NCBI RefSeq assembly: GCF_002162035.1
Contig: NZ_CP021138.1
Span: 2,666,001 to 2,730,000 of the forward strand
Source: Sulfuriferula sp. AH1
GTDB taxonomy: Bacteria; Pseudomonadota; Gammaproteobacteria; Burkholderiales; Sulfuriferulaceae
Length of the DNA stretch: 64,000 nucleotides
Direction of reading: 5' to 3'
The notes under the pieces were generated by a model. That model was not told the origin of the DNA. It did not search any database and was given only the letters and a program-made list of their open reading frames with translations. The position numbers were made by a program, and so were the translations under genes. The stretch's first letter is position 1; every line of letters starts with the position of its first letter. This document shows, piece after piece, positions 16,790 to 24,359 of the stretch.

Positions 16790-17661
16790 AATATCACCTT
16801 ATGCCATATATAATCCAACATCAACCCGGCAAATACAGCCGCACCAAGCCAATGGTTATGCAGGAATGCACGAAAACATTTCTCCGGCTCACGCCCGCGT
16901 ATCAATCCGTAATGATAAAGCGCAATGCCTGCAGCCACAACCAGCCCGGAAAAATAGGCAAGGCCTCGCTGATCCTGCCATCCCACCCAGGCCAGCAATC
17001 CTAACGCCATGGCGTAACACAACATGACCGCGAACACATCAAAACGACCGAAGGTAATCGCCGAGGTTTTAATTCCTATCTTTAAATCATCCACCTTGTC
17101 TACCATGGCATACTCGGTATCATACGCCACCGCCCAGAACACATTCGCCAGCAGCAGCATCCAGGCTTGTCCAGGCACAATGCCTTGCACTGCAGCATAA
17201 GCCATAGGGATACCGAACCCGAACGCGATTCCCAGGTAGGCTTGCGGGATGGCTAGAAAGCGCTTGGTATAAGGATAGCTCGCCGCCAGCAATAACGCGG
17301 GAACGGACAATAGCATCACCAGCTTATTGAGCGGCAAGATTAGCAAAAACGCCAGTAGTGACAAAACCACTGCCAGCAATAACGCTTCTTTGCCGGATAT
17401 CCGCCCAGCCGCCAGCGGTCGGTCTTTGGTACGCGCCACATGCGGATCAAATTCACGGTCCGCATAATCGTTGACGACACAACCGGCCGAACGCATCAAC
17501 ACGGTACCAAGCATGAATATCCATACGACCAGCCAGGCCGGATGTCCTGCCGAGGCAAACCACATCCCCCATAGCGTAGGCCATAGCAATAACAGAATAC
17601 CGATAGGCTTATCCAGGCGCATCAGCTTTTCATACTGTTCCAATCGTTCAGTCAGGATCAT
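16786..17661 (-). CDS. ubiA: 4-hydroxybenzoate octaprenyltransferase
   Basis: A 291-residue integral membrane prenyltransferase with about nine helices. Both aspartate-rich prenyl-diphosphate motifs are present: NDYADREFD (about residues 70-78) and [12 protein letters not shown] (about 188-199). YPYTKR and the RDRPLAAG-type stretch (KDRPLAAG) are also family marks. It attaches the polyprenyl tail to 4-hydroxybenzoate in ubiquinone synthesis. The start is ATG 17661, overlapping the ubiC stop (ATGA); an 80-residue upstream extension in frame lies inside ubiC and is not real. UbiC makes its substrate. Confidence 0.95.
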   Translation of the reverse strand: MILTERLEQYEKLMRLDKPIGILLLLWPTLWGMWFASAGHPAWLVVWIFMLGTVLMRSAGCVVNDYADREFDPHVARTKDRPLAAGRISGKEALLLAVVLSLLAFLLILPLNKLVMLLSVPALLLAASYPYTKRFLAIPQAYLGIAFGFGIPMAYAAVQGIVPGQAWMLLLANVFWAVAYDTEYAMVDKVDDLKIGIKTSAITFGRFDVFAVMLCYAMALGLLAWVGWQDQRGLAYFSGLVVAAGIALYHYGLIRGREPEKCFRAFLHNHWLGAAVFAGLMLDYIWHKVIL

Positions 17662-18185
17662 AAAGTCAGAATATCCGGTAAAAACACTTCGGTCACGAGT
17701 ATACGTCGCGTCGTCAATGCAAATAAGGAACGCCGCGCCCACAAACTGGGCGGTGGCCGAGAAATTGCCGCAGCAGCCTGCGCGTACAGCGGATGACGCG
17801 CATCTATTTTCCTGAACTGCATGCATTCGCGGCGCACTTGCGGGTCGGCGAATAAAGCCGCACCCAAGGGATGATTCCCCAATCGCCCCAGCTTCGCCCA
17901 CCGTCCGACCAGACTCGGGTAAGGCAGTACACTGTGCGCGAACACCATCGGCATTGCGCCGCAGGACAAATACACCTCGCGCAACAAAGCATGCTGCTTG
18001 ATACCAAGCCCCGTGATTCGAACTTCATCCAGCAACGGAGGCGCATCACGCTGACCTATTTCATGCACCGTAAAATCTGCGCATCGGCCGCAAATGCGCT
18101 GTGTGAGCGAACCTGGATCGAGCAACCACGCCCGCATTGAGTCCGGTACCCCGCACAAGGCCTCATGCCATCCTGACAAGCCCAT
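17658..18185 (-). CDS. ubiC: Chorismate pyruvate-lyase
   Basis: A 175-residue soluble enzyme of UbiC length. Family features are [12 protein letters not shown] near the N-terminus (about residues 19-30), [20 protein letters not shown] (about 69-88) and [11 protein letters not shown] (about 102-112). It converts chorismate to 4-hydroxybenzoate and pyruvate, the committed step of ubiquinone synthesis. The ATG at 18185 is preferred over a GTG one codon upstream. It overlaps ubiA by four bases, so the two first ubiquinone enzymes are coupled. Confidence 0.92.
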   Translation of the reverse strand: MGLSGWHEALCGVPDSMRAWLLDPGSLTQRICGRCADFTVHEIGQRDAPPLLDEVRITGLGIKQHALLREVYLSCGAMPMVFAHSVLPYPSLVGRWAKLGRLGNHPLGAALFADPQVRRECMQFRKIDARHPLYAQAAAAISRPPPSLWARRSLFALTTRRILVTEVFLPDILTL

Positions 18186-18210
18186 CACGCCTGCATACCG
18201 CCCACCGCCA

Positions 18211-19017
18211 TTATTTGGTTCCGATATAAGCCATCATTGCCTTGTATTGCATCATATCCACCGGCTCAAAATCAGGGAAACCTGCACCGCGGAAACTTTG
18301 CATTGCATTCGCATCCTTGCTGGCATTCAGCAACGCCTGCGTAATTTTTTGCTTGAAAGCAGCCGGATAGTCACCACGCACCGCAAAAGTCAAATGCGGC
18401 GCACCCTCGCTTTGCATGATCAGATTCAAGTCCATGCCGCCGCTATTGTTCCATGAGTTGTACACAATCGAATTCGCCACGCCCACGTCGATCAAATGGT
18501 ATTTGAACGCGGTATAAACACCATCTATATCATGATAATAACTCACGCTTTTGAAATAGGTAGCCGGATTGATTTTCATCTCCCGCAACTTCGCCAATGC
18601 CAGCAACGTGATCATCGAATTCCTGTCGGTAAAGCCGATACGCTTGCCTTTCATGTCTTCAGGAAACGCAATACCGGATGATGCCGGTGCCGCAAACGCA
18701 GCGGCCAGTTGGCCCGGCACTCGCGCCACCGGCTCATATCCGGCAACTGCATTGGCTTCCATAATCATGGAAGCGGGCGCAAACATCAAACCGAACCGCT
18801 TCTGTTTCGCCTCGGCGATCAACTTGTCGTGTTCACGTATGGTCTCCACCTTGACCGGCATACCCAGCACTCGCGACAAATACGCGGTGAAACCGCGTGA
18901 ATCCTGAGCCGCTTGGATTGGGCTGCGGTTATAATCCTGAAATCCGATAAACATCGTTTCTGCCGCAGTTGCCGACATGGCATACAGCCACAAACCCATC
19001 ACCCACAATTTCTTCAT
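18211..19017 (-). CDS. PhnD-like periplasmic substrate-binding protein
   Basis: A 268-residue secreted protein with a signal peptide ending SATAA (about residues 1-18). It belongs to the phosphate/phosphite/phosphonate-binding PhnD family: FAPASMIMEANAVAGYEPVARV (binding-lobe start, about 79-100), KGKRIGFTDRNS (about 123-134) and DVGVANS (about 176-182). No ABC permease or ATPase gene is nearby, so it may be an orphan or a sensor-type binding protein; the ligand is not known. The ATG at 19017 is preferred to 19023 because the AAGGGA ribosome-binding site has better spacing to it. Confidence 0.8.
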   Translation of the reverse strand: MKKLWVMGLWLYAMSATAAETMFIGFQDYNRSPIQAAQDSRGFTAYLSRVLGMPVKVETIREHDKLIAEAKQKRFGLMFAPASMIMEANAVAGYEPVARVPGQLAAAFAAPASSGIAFPEDMKGKRIGFTDRNSMITLLALAKLREMKINPATYFKSVSYYHDIDGVYTAFKYHLIDVGVANSIVYNSWNNSGGMDLNLIMQSEGAPHLTFAVRGDYPAAFKQKITQALLNASKDANAMQSFRGAGFPDFEPVDMMQYKAMMAYIGTK

Positions 19018-19093
19018 TGTCATCGTCCCTTAATTATTATTTAAATCAACTAAATTCTAACACGCATCAATGGATTGTAACCGCAACGCAACA

Positions 19094-21136
19094 TTATGCC
19101 TTGCCAAATTCCTGGCGTCCGCTCAGCCAGCGCGACAAATGCGATGCCACCGCTGCCGGATATTTATCCAGCATGATATCAGCAGCCTGTTGCGCCCTGT
19201 CCAGCAAATCCGCATCCTCCGCCAGGTCTGCAAAACGCAGCATCGGCGCTCCCGATTGCCGCGCCCCCAAGAACTCGCCCGGACCGCGCAAATTAAGGTC
19301 TTCGCTGGCAATATAAAACCCGTCGGCGCTCTCGAATATGATTTTAAGTCGTGCCCGCGCCAACGCGGACAACGGCTGCTGATACAACAGCACGCATACG
19401 CTTTTCGCCGCACCACGCCCCACCCGGCCGCGCAATTGATGCAATTGCGCCAGCCCCATGCGTTCGGCGTGTTCGATCACCATTAACGAAGCGTTGGGCA
19501 CATCCACCCCCACTTCGATCACCGTGGTCGCCACCAGCAAGCCCACCTGACCGGCAGCGAATTTCGCCATCACCGCCGCTTTATCGGCACTGTTCATGCG
19601 GCCATGCACCAGATCCACCCGCACACCGGGCAACGCTGCCGATAACGCGGTAAACGTATCGACCGCCGTCTGCAATTGCAGTTTTTCCGATTCCTCAATC
19701 AGCGGGCACACCCAATACACCTGCGCCCCTGAGTAGCACTTATCCCGCACCAGCCCGATCAACTCCTCGCGCCGGTTATCGGCCACCAGCTTGGTCACAA
19801 TCGGTGTGCGCCCCGGCGGCAACTCGTCAATTACCGACACATCCAGATCGGCGTAATAACTCATCGACAACGTGCGCGGTATCGGCGTCGCGCTCATCAT
19901 CAGCTGATGCGGCTGCGCCCCTTTTTGCCGCAAAGCCAGACGCTGCGCCACGCCAAAACGGTGTTGCTCGTCAATCACCGCCAAACCCAGACGCACGAAC
20001 GCCACCTGCTCCTGAAACAGCGCATGGGTCCCCGCCGCCAGCATCGCCTCGCCGCTTACGAGTTTGTCCATGGCAGTCTGCCGGGCCTTTTTCGCCAGAC
20101 TGCCTGTCAGCCACACCACCTCTACGCCCAGCGGCTCGAACCAGGAACGCAATTTATAGAAATGCTGTTCTGCCAGGATCTCGGTCGGTGCCATGAAAGC
20201 TGCCTGATAGCCTCCGCCAATGGCCTGGGCTGCGGCCAGCGCCGCAATCACGGTCTTGCCGCTGCCGACATCGCCCTGCAACAGCCGTTGCATGGGATAG
20301 GGCTCGGTCATATCGCGACCGATTTCCTGCCACACACGCTGCTGCGCTGCAGTCAGCGCAAACGGCAAGTTCGCCAGCAATTGCGCCGCCAGCTTGCCGT
20401 CTCCGCCGATTACGGGTGCACCCAACGCCCGCCGCGTTTGCCGCGCCAGGCGTAACGACAGCTGTTGAGCCAGCAATTCATCAAATTTGATGCGTTGCCA
20501 GGCCGGATGCACACGATCCGCCAGCGCCGCTAATGACGCCTCGGGAGCTGGACGATGCAAAGCCAGCACGCTCTCGCCGAAGCGCATTAACCGGTATTGC
20601 TCACGCAACGGCTCCGGCAAGCTATCCGTCAAATCCGCCTGTGCCAGCATCATCGCAATGTGCTTGCGCAACAGCGTTTGCGACACGCCGGCTGCTGCCG
20701 GATAAACCGGCGTCAGACTGTCCGGCAACGGCGTATCCGCACTCACTACGCGGCAGCGAGGATGCACCATTTCCACACCGAAGAATCCGCCGCGCGCCTC
20801 ACCTACCGCACGAATCACATTGCCTGGCGTGAATTGCCTGGTCTGGCTGCCGTAAAAATGCAAAAACCGCAAACTCAGTTCGCCGTCCGCATCAGCGATA
20901 CGGACAACCAACTGTTTTCGCGGTTTATATTGCACGTCACTGTGCGTCACCACCCCCTGCACCTGCGCCAGCTCGCCATGCAACACGTTGGCGATAGGCG
21001 TAATCCGGGTTTCATCCTCATAGCGCAATGGCAAGTGCAATAGCAGATCAGCATAAGTCGTCAGACCCAGCTTGGCGAAAGCTGCGGGCAAGGGTGCGGC
21101 CATATCCAGGCCAGCCACTTTATCGGCGGTGGCCAT
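19094..21136 (-). CDS. recG: ATP-dependent DNA helicase RecG
   Basis: A 680-residue superfamily 2 helicase. An N-terminal OB/wedge domain (about residues 1-230) is followed by helicase lobes with motif I GDVGSGKTV (about 285), motif II DEQH (about 391-394), motif III SATPIPRT and motif VI QLRGRVGRG (about 590). RecG reverses stalled replication forks and branch-migrates Holliday junctions. Length and motif order match the family. It is followed upstream on the same strand, seven bases away, by ridA. Confidence 0.97.
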   Translation of the reverse strand: MATADKVAGLDMAAPLPAAFAKLGLTTYADLLLHLPLRYEDETRITPIANVLHGELAQVQGVVTHSDVQYKPRKQLVVRIADADGELSLRFLHFYGSQTRQFTPGNVIRAVGEARGGFFGVEMVHPRCRVVSADTPLPDSLTPVYPAAAGVSQTLLRKHIAMMLAQADLTDSLPEPLREQYRLMRFGESVLALHRPAPEASLAALADRVHPAWQRIKFDELLAQQLSLRLARQTRRALGAPVIGGDGKLAAQLLANLPFALTAAQQRVWQEIGRDMTEPYPMQRLLQGDVGSGKTVIAALAAAQAIGGGYQAAFMAPTEILAEQHFYKLRSWFEPLGVEVVWLTGSLAKKARQTAMDKLVSGEAMLAAGTHALFQEQVAFVRLGLAVIDEQHRFGVAQRLALRQKGAQPHQLMMSATPIPRTLSMSYYADLDVSVIDELPPGRTPIVTKLVADNRREELIGLVRDKCYSGAQVYWVCPLIEESEKLQLQTAVDTFTALSAALPGVRVDLVHGRMNSADKAAVMAKFAAGQVGLLVATTVIEVGVDVPNASLMVIEHAERMGLAQLHQLRGRVGRGAAKSVCVLLYQQPLSALARARLKIIFESADGFYIASEDLNLRGPGEFLGARQSGAPMLRFADLAEDADLLDRAQQAADIMLDKYPAAVASHLSRWLSGRQEFGKA

Positions 21137-21143
21137 GTTGATA

Positions 21144-21524
21144 TTAACCCAGCACCATCACTCCATCCGCCTCGACTTCGGCGCCGCGCGGCAATGCCGC
21201 CACACCGACCGCCGCTCGCGCAGGATAAGGCGCTACGAAATACTCGGCCATGATCTCGTTAACCTTGGCAAAATGGCTCAAGTCGGTGAGGAACACATTG
21301 AGTTTGACTATGTCCGCCAGACTGCCGCCGGAAGCCGTTGCCACCGCCCGCAGGTTCTGGAACACCTGATGAATCTGCGCGACAATACCGTCAGCCAGTT
21401 GCATGCTCGCCGGATTCAAGCCGATCTGCCCTGACAGGTAAACGGTATCGCCAACCTTGACTGCCTGCGAATAAGTGCCGATTGCTGCGGGTGCATCGGC
21501 AGTGCTGATAATTTGCCTGGTCAT
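21144..21524 (-). CDS. ridA: RidA family enamine/imine deaminase
   Basis: A 126-residue trimeric YjgF/RidA protein. Recognisable motifs are [21 protein letters not shown] (split here as GTYSQAV and VYLSGQIG, about residues 16-35), the active-site arginine segment [18 protein letters not shown] (about 101-118) and the terminal GVMV. It hydrolyses reactive 2-aminoacrylate-type intermediates from PLP enzymes. AAAGG provides the ribosome-binding site. It sits 7 bases ahead of recG on the same strand, an arrangement that suggests co-transcription. Confidence 0.93.
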   Translation of the reverse strand: MTRQIISTADAPAAIGTYSQAVKVGDTVYLSGQIGLNPASMQLADGIVAQIHQVFQNLRAVATASGGSLADIVKLNVFLTDLSHFAKVNEIMAEYFVAPYPARAAVGVAALPRGAEVEADGVMVLG

Positions 21525-21625
21525 GAGCTAACCTTTTCAGAATAACAAAAAACAAATTGTCTCACACTGCCATCACCACTGCATCAATGCCGGCACTACT
21601 GTCAGCAGTGATGACTCGCATCGCT

Positions 21626-22777
21626 TCAGAACATGGCCCGGATGATATTCCACATGTGGCCGAACCAGCCCGCTTTCTCAACCGCCTGCAGCGACACCAG
21701 CGGCACGCGGGCAACTTCTTTGCCATCCGCACTCAGAATGAGCGAACCCACATGCTGGCCGCGTTTCAGCGGCAATGGCATTTGCTGGAACAGACTCACG
21801 CTGGATTTGAGTTGCGCATAGCGCCCGCGCGGCACCGTAACCCAGACATCACCCAGGCTACCGATGGTTATCGTGGCCGGACTTGCCTGATTATTCCGCA
21901 CCGTACTGATAACCTGACCCGCACTGTATGCGCGTCGTGTCTCGAAAAAGCTGTAACCGTAATTGAGCAGCGCCTCGGCGGCCTTGGCGCTGCCTGTCCG
22001 CGAAGCAGAACCGAGCACTACGGCAAGCAAATGGCGGCCATTACGGGTAGCCGTTGCATCCAGGCAATATCCGGCCTCTTCGGTATGACCGGTTTTCATG
22101 CCGGTCACCGTAGCGTCGCTGAATACCAGCGGATTCCAGTTCGCTTGCGTGACTTTGTTATAAGTGAACGACTTCTCGCCGAAATAATGCAGGTACTGCG
22201 GAAACTGGCGAATAATATCTTCGGTCAGGATCGCAATGTCGCGGGCGCTGACACGATGGGTTGGCGTTGGCAAGCCATCCACATTATCGAAATGGCTATG
22301 CGTCATGCCCAGCTGGGCGGCAGTCATATTCATCATCTGCACGAAGCTGTCGGTATTACCGGCGATAGCTTCCGCCAGGGCCACGGCCGCATCGTTGCCG
22401 GACACCACCACCATCCCCTGAATCATCTGTTCCACGGTGGCGGGCAGACCGGGTTGCAAAAACATGGTCGAACCACCCGCCTTCCACGCGGCGACGCTGA
22501 CCGGCACCACCTGATCGAGCTTGAGCCTGCCTTGTTGCAGCGCCTGCAAAGTCAGATACGCGGTCATCAGCTTGGTCAGACTGGCCGGCGGCACTTTCTG
22601 CTCGGCCTCGCGGGCGGCCAATACCTGTCCGGAAGCCGGATCCACCAGCACATAATTGCGTGCATCCACATCAGGTGCATCGGGGATAACCGGGAGGGGA
22701 ACTGCTGCGGCACTGGTTTCCAGCAACACACCAAGGAAGAACGCGCCAATGACACGCGACAAAGACAATAACTGCAT
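21626..22777 (-). CDS. dacC: D-alanyl-D-alanine carboxypeptidase (PBP5/6 type)
   Basis: A 383-residue serine peptidase S11. A signal peptide (about residues 1-24, ending TSAAA) exports it. The active-site motifs are SLTK (SxxK, about 66-69), SGN (SxN, about 126-128) and KTGHTEE (KTG, about 229), and a C-terminal amphipathic helix (WFGHMWNIIRAMF) fits the membrane anchor of this class. It trims the terminal D-Ala from peptidoglycan pentapeptides. The start at 22777 has AGGAG seven bases upstream; a 27-residue in-frame upstream extension has no such signal. Could equally be called dacA. Confidence 0.92.
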   Translation of the reverse strand: MQLLSLSRVIGAFFLGVLLETSAAAVPLPVIPDAPDVDARNYVLVDPASGQVLAAREAEQKVPPASLTKLMTAYLTLQALQQGRLKLDQVVPVSVAAWKAGGSTMFLQPGLPATVEQMIQGMVVVSGNDAAVALAEAIAGNTDSFVQMMNMTAAQLGMTHSHFDNVDGLPTPTHRVSARDIAILTEDIIRQFPQYLHYFGEKSFTYNKVTQANWNPLVFSDATVTGMKTGHTEEAGYCLDATATRNGRHLLAVVLGSASRTGSAKAAEALLNYGYSFFETRRAYSAGQVISTVRNNQASPATITIGSLGDVWVTVPRGRYAQLKSSVSLFQQMPLPLKRGQHVGSLILSADGKEVARVPLVSLQAVEKAGWFGHMWNIIRAMF

Positions 22778-22994
22778 GAACAACTCCTGCAAAGGGATTA
22801 AACCAGCTATTCGTGTTAGCTGGCATGGGAATGGTAACGATATCAGACCCGCATGCAACGGCAGTCAAATCCCGGAGCCTCTCCTGATTTGAAGCAATCA
22901 AATACGCCTGCCCGATATCAGGCATTACGAAATATTCACAGTCCGCGATATGTAATAAGCACACCGCAGAAACGTACGGCAATACAGCCGTCAT

Positions 22995-23081
22995 TCAATC
23001 CTTGTTCAACCACTTGAAAAACCAGTACATCAATATCATTGATATGATGAAACCTATCACATAACCGATATAAATCATCAT
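22995..23081 (-). CDS. Possible 28-residue membrane peptide
   Basis: A short open reading frame whose product is almost entirely one hydrophobic helix (MMIYIGYVIGFIISMIL...) ending in a basic, polar tail (FFKWLNKD). A GGAG box lies about nine bases before the ATG. It stands alone in a 508-base gap between the DacC-type gene and the EamA transporter. The positive-inside tail and single span are what real small membrane proteins look like, but no family is recognised and chance cannot be excluded. Confidence 0.4.
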   Translation of the reverse strand: MMIYIGYVIGFIISMILMYWFFKWLNKD

Positions 23082-23285
23082 TTTTCATTTCTCCACTGAT
23101 GGCAATTGAGTATCTCCGGTTCTGGCGCACATTGACGCCATATGTCAGAGAATGTGTACCTGATTCCGTTCCCGGCTTGCGATAAAACAAGCCATTGGCG
23201 CACGCTTCCGGCCTGTCAATACAATCTTTATCCCGTATTTTACCCGTTCAGGCTGTCATCGCGATGACATATGCTTGCGCCAGCA

Positions 23286-24335
23286 TCAATGCGGGTGCCG
23301 ATGGTGAGCATCCGGAAAATGTGCATGCGTGTGCGATAACGGCTCATGCCGGTGCAAGTGGCTATGCCTGCCGTCCGCTGGCAACGGATAATCATGGGTG
23401 TGCTGGTGATGTTCATCATGCACATGCTCGTGCTCATGTTCCATGGCTTCGTGGTCATGGCTGTGCTCATGGCGTTCGGTCAAATGCAGCCAGACGCCCA
23501 ACGCCATCAATAGCCCGGCAACGATTAACGGCAAGTTAAGCGGCTCGCCCATCAGCACGGCAAGCAGCGCACCGAAAAACGGCGCGACGGAAAAATACGC
23601 GCCGGTACGCGCCGTCCCCAGATAACGCAACGCGACCACGAACAGCGTCAGACTCACGCCATAAGCAAACAGTCCCACCACCATTGCCCCGGCTAGGGCA
23701 GGTAATGCAGGCATAACCGCCCCCAGCCAGAAAGCCAGCGTCAGGTTGACCGCGCCGGACATCAGGCCTTTCACCGCAGCGATCCAGGTTGCGTCGGTAA
23801 GCGACACCTTGCGCGTCAGATTATTGTCGACACCCCATGCCAGACATGCGCCCAGCACAGCCAGCATCGACCATAGCGGCACGACGCCCGCCTGTGCAGG
23901 CCAGCTCAGCACCAGCGCACCGGCGACGATCGCCAGCATGCCCAGCGCAATGCGCCGGTCAAAATTTTCCCTGAACACGAACCACGCCAGCAATGCGGTA
24001 AATACGCTTTCCGCATTCAGCAGCAATGAGACTCCAGCCGCCTCCATGCCGGCCAGCCCGGCCATCAGCAGCACCGGCGCAATGATCCCGCCAGCCAGTA
24101 TCGCCCCGGCCAGCCAAGGCAATTCCCGGCGCGGCAGGTTAACAGCAGGCGCATGACTCAGATAGCGGTACAGTGTCAGGCCGACTCCGGAACCCAGATA
24201 GAGCAGGCCCGCCAACAGCCATGGATCAATCGCGCCCAGCAGCCATTTCGCCAGAGGCGTACCGGCGCCAAACAACAAGGCCGCGCCTAACGCAGGTACG
24301 ACGCCAGGTCGTTGCAAACCTTCAATCCAGTTCAT
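23286..24335 (-). CDS. EamA/DMT family transporter with a histidine-rich C-terminal tail
   Basis: A 349-residue protein with ten predicted membrane helices in two EamA repeats (about residues 10-140 and 150-280), as in drug/metabolite exporters. After the last helix, residues from about 284 to the end form a cytoplasmic tail of about 65 residues with about 24 histidines, in runs such as HEHSHDHEAMEHEHEH and HAHFPDAHHRHPH. Such tails bind Zn, Ni or Co in metal transporters and chaperones. The pairing of an EamA permease and this tail suggests metal-linked transport; the substrate is unknown. It is 24 bases downstream of the P-type ATPase gene on the same strand. Confidence 0.88.
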   Translation of the reverse strand: MNWIEGLQRPGVVPALGAALLFGAGTPLAKWLLGAIDPWLLAGLLYLGSGVGLTLYRYLSHAPAVNLPRRELPWLAGAILAGGIIAPVLLMAGLAGMEAAGVSLLLNAESVFTALLAWFVFRENFDRRIALGMLAIVAGALVLSWPAQAGVVPLWSMLAVLGACLAWGVDNNLTRKVSLTDATWIAAVKGLMSGAVNLTLAFWLGAVMPALPALAGAMVVGLFAYGVSLTLFVVALRYLGTARTGAYFSVAPFFGALLAVLMGEPLNLPLIVAGLLMALGVWLHLTERHEHSHDHEAMEHEHEHVHDEHHQHTHDYPLPADGRHSHLHRHEPLSHTHAHFPDAHHRHPH

Positions 24336-24359
24336 TTTTCTGTTTCCCAGTCATAGAGT

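Noticed and set aside
16786-17901. An 80-residue N-terminal extension of UbiA
   Set aside because: It lies inside ubiC; the ATGA overlap with ubiC gives the normal UbiA start.
21557-22771. A 404-codon plus-strand frame opposite the D-Ala carboxypeptidase
   Set aside because: Antisense to a gene with all three penicillin-binding motifs; low-complexity His/Arg/Gln composition shows it is a shadow.
23286-23485. CRISPR or tandem-repeat array at the CAT/CATG-rich stretch
   Set aside because: The repeats are codons for histidine in the EamA tail, without regular spacers.
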